From the NCBI GenBank assembly GCA_004322325.1, contig SCTP01000213.1:1-6710 (forward strand): a DNA stretch of 6,710 bases, read 5' to 3'. This document shows, in pieces, positions 1 through 6,710 of the stretch. How positions within the stretch are numbered: the stretch's first letter is position 1; each line of letters starts with the position of its first letter. This stretch comes from Gammaproteobacteria bacterium (GTDB lineage: Bacteria; Pseudomonadota; Gammaproteobacteria; DSM-16500). The notes under the pieces were generated by a model. That model had not been told where the DNA came from, ran no database searches, and saw only the letters and a program-made list of their open reading frames with translations. The position numbers and the translations under genes were made by a program.

Positions 1-2280
<2,280 letters not shown>

Positions 2281-2321
2281 GGATACCATAGCTACCTCTT
2301 TTTAGTTCGGATGAGAAAAAC

Positions 2322-3707
2322 ATGGCTGTTTATTTAGTATGTGCGATTGCTGCTTTAGCAGGTTTACTCTTCGGCTTCGATACCGGCATTATTTCCGGCG
2401 CCTTATTATTCATCGAAAAAGGCTTTACCCTCACCACCGTGATGAAAGAACTCATCGTCAGCAGCGTCTTACTCGGCGCCATGGCGGGTTCACTCTGCAG
2501 CGGACAACTCACGGACCGTTACGGCCGTAAGCCTGTTATCTTAATTATCTCTAGCTTGTTCATTATTGGTACATTAATTGCCTCTTTGGCGCCTAATGTG
2601 CAAACCATCCTGATCGGACGCCTCTGTATCGGTATCGCCATCGGCATCGGTTCTTACACGGCCCCTCTTTACATCGCCGAAGTCGCCCCCTTGGAATTAC
2701 GCGGTGGCCTCGTTTCGTTTAACCAGCTGGCCATCACCATTGGCATCATGTGCTCTTACTTTATTAACTACCTTTTTACCAACACCGAGGCTTCTTGGCG
2801 CTGGATGTTCTTAATCGGTATCATCCCAGCCGTCTTATTGTTTTTTGGCATGTTCTTTTTGCCCGAAAGCCCTCGCTGGCTGGTAAAGCAGAAAAAGCTG
2901 GGGCAAGCGAAAGAAACGCTGCGTTATTTACGTGCCAATGGCAATGTGGACCACGAATTGTCCTCCATTGAAAAAAGCTTATCTGTCCATCAAGCCAGCT
3001 TCTCTGAAATCATGGCGCCTTGGATACGGCCGGTGTTGTTTTTAGGCATCATGCTGGGCTTTTTGCAGCAAGTCACCGGGATTAATACCATCATTTATTA
3101 CGCCCCTACTATTTTCCAAATGACCGGGTTCCAGGATACCTCTACCTCGATTTTAGCCACCGTGGGAATTGGCATCGTAAATGTGCTGGCGACGATATTT
3201 GCCGTCGTATTTCTCGATAAGCTTGGCCGTAGGGTATTACTCCTAACCGGCCTCGTCGGTATGTTCTTCAGCCTGGCCATCTTAAGTCTTGCCTTCCAGT
3301 GGAATAGTGATTCTTTACGCTGGATCGCCGTACTTTGCACCTTTACCTATGTGATCTGTTTCGCCTTTAGCCTGGGTGCGATGTTGTGGCTATTAGCATC
3401 GGAAATTTTTCCTCTCAATGTGCGCGGTATCGCAATGAGCATCGCCATATTCAGTGGCTGGCTGTGGAATTTCGTGGTCTCTGCTACCTTTTTGTCTCTG
3501 CTAAACAGCTTAGGTCCAGCGAATACTTTCATGGTCTATGCCGTGATGTGCGTCATCGGTTTTATCTTTTGTTATTACAAAGTGCCAGAAACCAAGGGTG
3601 TTTCGCTCGAAGCGATCGAGGCAAATATTCGACGAGGATTGCCGCTACGTGAAATTGGTCAGCCTATTTTCACTCCTGAATTGGCATCTGAGAATATTAT
3701 TAATTAA
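2322..3707 (+). CDS. MFS sugar/H+ symporter, sugar porter family (GalP/XylE/YwtG-like)
   Basis: This is an inner-membrane hexose or pentose importer coupled to protons. The 461-residue length matches GalP (464), and twelve hydrophobic segments are visible. Family signatures appear in order: GFDTGIISG (18-26), DRYGRKP (65-71), ELRGGLVSFNQ (125-135), PESPRW (181-186), QQVTGIN (249-255), YYAP (259-262), DKLGRR (299-304), SEIFPLNVRG (360-369), GWLWNF (379-384) and PETKG (422-426). D20 and R127 correspond to the proton-coupling Asp27/Arg133 pair of XylE. Q135, Q249, Q250, N255 and W380 correspond to sugar-contacting residues of XylE/GLUT1, so an active symporter is expected. The usual Gly-Pro before the SEIFP motif is GAMLW here, as in some family members. 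Only a weak GAGA-like ribosome site precedes the ATG, but the start puts TM1 where the family has it. The glucokinase 8 bp downstream suggests glucose or a related hexose as substrate; xylose or galactose cannot be excluded. Confidence 0.93.
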   Translation: MAVYLVCAIAALAGLLFGFDTGIISGALLFIEKGFTLTTVMKELIVSSVLLGAMAGSLCSGQLTDRYGRKPVILIISSLFIIGTLIASLAPNVQTILIGRLCIGIAIGIGSYTAPLYIAEVAPLELRGGLVSFNQLAITIGIMCSYFINYLFTNTEASWRWMFLIGIIPAVLLFFGMFFLPESPRWLVKQKKLGQAKETLRYLRANGNVDHELSSIEKSLSVHQASFSEIMAPWIRPVLFLGIMLGFLQQVTGINTIIYYAPTIFQMTGFQDTSTSILATVGIGIVNVLATIFAVVFLDKLGRRVLLLTGLVGMFFSLAILSLAFQWNSDSLRWIAVLCTFTYVICFAFSLGAMLWLLASEIFPLNVRGIAMSIAIFSGWLWNFVVSATFLSLLNSLGPANTFMVYAVMCVIGFIFCYYKVPETKGVSLEAIEANIRRGLPLREIGQPIFTPELASENIIN

Positions 3708-3715
3708 GATAAGAT

Positions 3716-4738
3716 ATGAAAAAAATTATTACGTGGGATTTGGGCGCAACAAAATGCGCAGCGGCTGTGATTGAGTATGATCAACATCAGCAGTTATCGT
3801 GTAAAAAAACAGGTTGTGTGAAAATTCGCTCTTTGTCTTCTCTCGCTGAATTAGCCGCACACATCGAGAATAAGCTCGAGATCAACATGGCTGAAGCTGA
3901 CGCCATTTGCATCGGTGCGGCAGGCCAATATGATGGCGAGTGCTTGTTTCTGGATAAAGGTTTTTCGGAGCCAGATAAGAATTATCCTTATCCCATGGAT
4001 TTTGCTCGCTTGGCGAAACAGCAAAATTGGCCAGCGTTTGAAATCATCCATGATTACTCACCCATCGTCTGCGCTACGTTTACTTCCTACCTGCAGCAAA
4101 CAAACAATGTGAAACGCTTAAATCAAGCTGCTATGAATCCGCATGGTCGGCGCGTGGCATTAGGGGTTGGAACCGGCATTGGTTTGAAAGACGGAGTATT
4201 ATTTCCACACGGTGATTTTTGGCTGGGAACGAATGAAATGGGCCATATTGGTATCGTGGTACCACCTTTGGCTGAAAAGTATTACCAAGAACGACATGAT
4301 GAATTACTTAAATTTTTGCGCAGTGAAGCGATTATTAAAGCCGATGAACCGCTAACGTTTGAAAAATTATTAGCGGGTCCAGGCATGTCGTATATTTATT
4401 CCTTTTTTGATCGTGATGCAAAAAAACAAGATTCAGAAGAAATTGGCCATTTAGTTCGTAACGGCCATTCAGAAGAAACACTAGCCACCTTCGCTTGGTA
4501 TCTCGGCTTGCTGGTTGGCACCGTACAACTCACTTTCATGCCGGATGGCGGCATTTGGATGACAGGGGGCGTCGTATTAAATCATCTGGATATGTTTGAT
4601 CATCCCGAGTTTTTCCTAGGCATCACCGCTTCTCCTGCTTATCTCCCGCTACGAGAACAGTTTCCGCTGGGCGTATTATGCGGCTCGGAGCATGCGTTTA
4701 TGGGGGCAGCGTATTATGCGAGTAAGAGGTTGCTATAA
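3716..4738 (+). CDS. glk: Glucokinase-family sugar kinase
   Basis: The product would phosphorylate glucose (or a similar hexose) at C6 with ATP in the cytoplasm, trapping sugar brought in by the adjacent symporter. The 340-residue protein matches bacterial Glk (321 in E. coli). Visible motifs: phosphate-1 loop WDLGATK at 7-13, sugar and catalytic segment HDYSPIVCAT at 112-121, ATP-binding GVGTGIG at 150-156, NEMGHIGI at 173-180, LLAGPGMSYIY at 218-228 and adenosine-loop GGIWMTGGVV at 278-287. By motif comparison with E. coli Glk, catalytic Asp100 is D113, Glu157 is E174, His160 is H177 and Glu187 is E204. The Asn before the catalytic Asp (Asn99, glucose contact) is His112 here, and the first loop is GATK rather than GGTN, so it is a divergent member. 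It lies 8 bp after the transporter and overlaps the pilin gene by 23 bp, so the three genes are probably one transcript. Glucose specificity is inferred, not shown. Confidence 0.88.
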   Translation: MKKIITWDLGATKCAAAVIEYDQHQQLSCKKTGCVKIRSLSSLAELAAHIENKLEINMAEADAICIGAAGQYDGECLFLDKGFSEPDKNYPYPMDFARLAKQQNWPAFEIIHDYSPIVCATFTSYLQQTNNVKRLNQAAMNPHGRRVALGVGTGIGLKDGVLFPHGDFWLGTNEMGHIGIVVPPLAEKYYQERHDELLKFLRSEAIIKADEPLTFEKLLAGPGMSYIYSFFDRDAKKQDSEEIGHLVRNGHSEETLATFAWYLGLLVGTVQLTFMPDGGIWMTGGVVLNHLDMFDHPEFFLGITASPAYLPLREQFPLGVLCGSEHAFMGAAYYASKRLL

Positions 4739-5138
4739 ATCTTCACCAGGCTTCCATCTCCTCGAACTTCTTATTGTCATGGCCATGATCGGCTTATTAG
4801 CCGCATTGAGCCTGCCGTTATATTCGCAATATGTCGTGCAAGAAAGACGCTTAGAAGCAGCCGCCATGTTATCTAAATTAGCGATTGCGATGGAAGAATA
4901 TCACGTGGATCAGAACACCTATCAAAATGCGACTTTAGCCGCCTTGGGGTTTTCAGAAATAATTGTGGATGGTTATTATCAATTAAGCATTCCCACCGAA
5001 ACGGCTGATGATTATCTACTGATGGCCACACCGCTCGGCGCACAGGCAGCAAAAGATACAGCTTGCGCATCATTGACCTTGCAGGCGAATGCGAAAAAAG
5101 GGATAACAGGGTCAGGGAAAGTGGAAGAATGTTGGTAA
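4716..5138 (+). CDS. Type IV prepilin, PilE-like major or minor pilin
   Basis: This is a type IV pilin subunit precursor, processed by a PilD-type peptidase, held in the inner membrane by its N-terminal helix and assembled into a pilus. With the start at 4716 it has a 12-residue basic leader ending in Gly, then mature FHLLELLIVMAMIGLLAALS, the class III methylation and assembly motif with F1 and the essential E5. The mature protein is 128 residues, within the usual range. C117 and C139 (precursor numbering) would form the C-terminal disulfide loop, and the protein ends CW, as PilE-like pilins often do. The in-frame ATG at 4692 would give a 20-residue leader; 4716 is preferred for the GGGGG stretch upstream and the typical leader length. 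It overlaps the end of glk by 23 bp. Position 2 is His instead of the usual Thr. With no other pilus genes nearby it could be pilE or an orphan minor pilin. Confidence 0.87.
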   Translation: MRVRGCYKSSPGFHLLELLIVMAMIGLLAALSLPLYSQYVVQERRLEAAAMLSKLAIAMEEYHVDQNTYQNATLAALGFSEIIVDGYYQLSIPTETADDYLLMATPLGAQAAKDTACASLTLQANAKKGITGSGKVEECW

Positions 5139-5154
5139 AAAATATTAACCGTCG

Positions 5155-6710
5155 TTAACTCTGCACCTGATTACGGCCAGCACGTTTAGATTTATATAAA
5201 GCTTGATCTGCCGCTACAACCAATTGTTTTACATCACGCATTTGCGGATAGCTTGCCACCCCAGCACTGAAGGTAACAAAAAATTCTGCGTTATCGGAGG
5301 TAAATCGCATCTCAGAGAATTTTTTGCGAATATTATCGCATAATTTGATACACGTTTTCGTATCAATACCCGGAAGAATCACAGCAAATTCTTCGCCCCC
5401 ATATCTTCCAACCATATCGGTATTTCTAAATTGCGTACGTAAAAATTGCGCGAGTTTTTTCAATACGTAATCTCCCATCAAATGCCCATAACTATCATTA
5501 ATTGATTTAAAATTATCAATATCTATCATGACAAAAGCAAGTGGCACTCCTTTCCGCTGCGCACTGGTTAATTCCAAGGATAAATGCTCTAAAATATTTG
5601 TATGATTTAATAAGCCGGTTAAACTATCTTGTGTAATATAAGAACTTAAAATATCTGCTCGCTTAGCTCGTGATCGTACAGCTGCCACTAAATGCTGTGG
5701 CAATACCGGTTTAGTCAGAAAGTCATCTCCCCCTACACTTAATGCAGATAATTGTTTTAGCCTATCTTCTTCTGAAGAAAGAAAAACAATCGGCAAACTG
5801 GTATAAAGCGGTTTCTGGCGAAGAACGGTCGCTAATTCAACCCCTGTGCATTCTGGCATATAAACATCCATTAGCAGCAAATCCGGTTGAAATTCCTCAA
5901 TTTTCTCGAGTAACTGCAGAGGATAACTCAGGGTAGCCGTGATCATCCCTGCTTGATTTAAAATAAAAGCATAATATTCCGCCAGTGATGCAGAATCATC
6001 AATAATTAAAACACGATAAGATCCTTCTGTGGGTGGCTTCGCCACTTGATCAACTATTTTTACTAAATTATTTATCTCATTCGGCTTATGAACAAAAGCA
6101 TAACAACCTGATCGAACGGCTTTTAAATGGGTTAATAAATCATTATTTTTAGAAGTAAAAATAAGAGGGATATCTTTCGGCCTTTCCTCATCACTATATT
6201 TTATATCCATAATAATGACTTCTGGCTTTTTTTCTTTGATAGCTTGCTGAAACTCTTGAAGATGACAAAATGATTTTAAATGATAATCTGTTTGCTCAAA
6301 AAAAATTTTTGTTTCATTAACAAAATCAATATCTTCATCTAATAAATAGATTAATTTTTTTTCTTTCTTATTTATATTTTTATCCACAAGAAAATTAGGC
6401 TCAACTAGATCATGCGATGTGGATTTCTCATCTAATTTTTTTAATAAGCATTCAATTTCTTCTTTTTGATCTTGCTTAAGATCACGACTATTTTTTTCAA
6501 TCAAAATTCTTAAATAAACCTCCAATTCACGTGCTGACTGGCTTAAATCTTTATAACCATACGTACCAGACGATCCACATAAAGTATGCACTTCACGATG
6601 GAATTCTTTTAATTTTTCTTCATTCCAATATGGATATTGACGTATGTCATTCCAGCTATCTTGTAATTTTTTTATCTTAACAGGCAAATTTTTTGTATAA
6701 TTAACAAAAA
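5155..6710 (-). CDS. Hpt-REC-REC-GGDEF response regulator / diguanylate cyclase, N-terminally incomplete at window edge
   Basis: The product should make cyclic di-GMP from two GTP under phosphorelay control. Counting from the TTG codon at 6687-6685 (510 residues): an Hpt domain (about 1-87) with phospho-acceptor His34 in VHTLCGSSGTYGY; receiver 1 (about 111-215) with D117/E118, D161, T178 and K201; receiver 2 (about 224-345) with D230/D231, D274, S304 and K326; and a GGDEF domain (about 350-508) with DIDNFKSIND at 389-398, active-site GGEEF at 430-434 and an RxxD inhibitory site (RNTD, 421-424) exactly five residues before it. Receiver 2 and the cyclase look fully active; receiver 1 is about 13 residues short between D161 and T178. 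The frame stays open beyond 6687 to the window end, and the extra residues (FVNYTKN) fit the start of an Hpt domain, so TTG is probably not the start. It converges on the pilin gene with a 16-bp gap. The architecture is PleD-like with an added Hpt. Confidence 0.93.
   Translation of the reverse strand, partial: FVNYTKNLPVKIKKLQDSWNDIRQYPYWNEEKLKEFHREVHTLCGSSGTYGYKDLSQSARELEVYLRILIEKNSRDLKQDQKEEIECLLKKLDEKSTSHDLVEPNFLVDKNINKKEKKLIYLLDEDIDFVNETKIFFEQTDYHLKSFCHLQEFQQAIKEKKPEVIIMDIKYSDEERPKDIPLIFTSKNNDLLTHLKAVRSGCYAFVHKPNEINNLVKIVDQVAKPPTEGSYRVLIIDDSASLAEYYAFILNQAGMITATLSYPLQLLEKIEEFQPDLLLMDVYMPECTGVELATVLRQKPLYTSLPIVFLSSEEDRLKQLSALSVGGDDFLTKPVLPQHLVAAVRSRAKRADILSSYITQDSLTGLLNHTNILEHLSLELTSAQRKGVPLAFVMIDIDNFKSINDSYGHLMGDYVLKKLAQFLRTQFRNTDMVGRYGGEEFAVILPGIDTKTCIKLCDNIRKKFSEMRFTSDNAEFFVTFSAGVASYPQMRDVKQLVVAADQALYKSKRAGRNQVQS

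Noticed and set aside
2330..3652. Several short frames on both strands inside the sugar transporter
   Set aside because: All lie fully within a complete, motif-rich transporter and have compositions expected of shifted membrane-protein codons.
5145..5158. TTAAC/GTTAA hairpin as a bidirectional terminator
   Set aside because: The stem is only 5 bp and AT-rich with a 4-base loop and no T-run beyond it; too weak to call.
5742..5936. Plus-strand frame of 64 codons within the cyclase gene
   Set aside because: Antisense to the conserved second receiver domain; no independent support.

Overview
The window looks like a moderately AT-rich gammaproteobacterium, most plausibly an intracellular or amoeba-associated member of the Legionellales (Legionella/Coxiella/Aquicella-like). 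This is inferred from the mix of genes: housekeeping enzymes, an Hpt-receiver-receiver-GGDEF regulator, a PilE-like pilin, and AT-rich lysine- and glutamate-rich orphan proteins that resemble Dot/Icm-type secreted effectors. No rRNA or other taxonomic marker is present, so the placement is tentative.

Layout. Positions 1-809 hold the 3' end of a coiled-coil-rich orphan gene (start outside the window) that ends in a Ser/Pro/Arg/Lys tail. After a 59-bp gap containing an inverted repeat comes a wrbA-type NAD(P)H:quinone oxidoreductase gene (869-1459). Its stop codon overlaps (ATGA) the start of a second AT-rich orphan gene (1456-2280) with weak helical-hairpin repeats. A possible sigma70 promoter (2261-2289) precedes a compact sugar unit: an MFS sugar/H+ symporter (2322-3707), 8 bp later a glucokinase-family kinase (3716-4738), and overlapping its end a type IV prepilin gene (4716-5138). 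The minus strand carries, converging with a 16-bp gap, an Hpt-REC-REC-GGDEF diguanylate cyclase (5155 to beyond 6710). Its reading frame stays open to the window edge, so it is incomplete here.

How the genes work together. The symporter and the kinase form an obvious uptake-and-phosphorylation pair for a hexose, with the symporter driven by protons and the kinase trapping the sugar. In Legionella pneumophila a ywtG-type transporter and glk belong to an Entner-Doudoroff gene cluster (background knowledge); here only those two functions are visible. The pilin appears to be transcribed with them without an obvious functional link. The cyclase would make c-di-GMP under phosphorelay control. The two orphans around wrbA are candidate host-directed proteins, but nothing in the sequence proves secretion.

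No tRNA, rRNA, CRISPR array, insertion sequence or convincing rho-independent terminator was seen. No stretch longer than 60 bp lacks a gene. The most interesting points are the shortened first receiver of the cyclase, the strong internal base-composition shift in that gene, the eukaryotic-looking tail of the first gene, and the translational coupling of wrbA to an orphan of very different composition.
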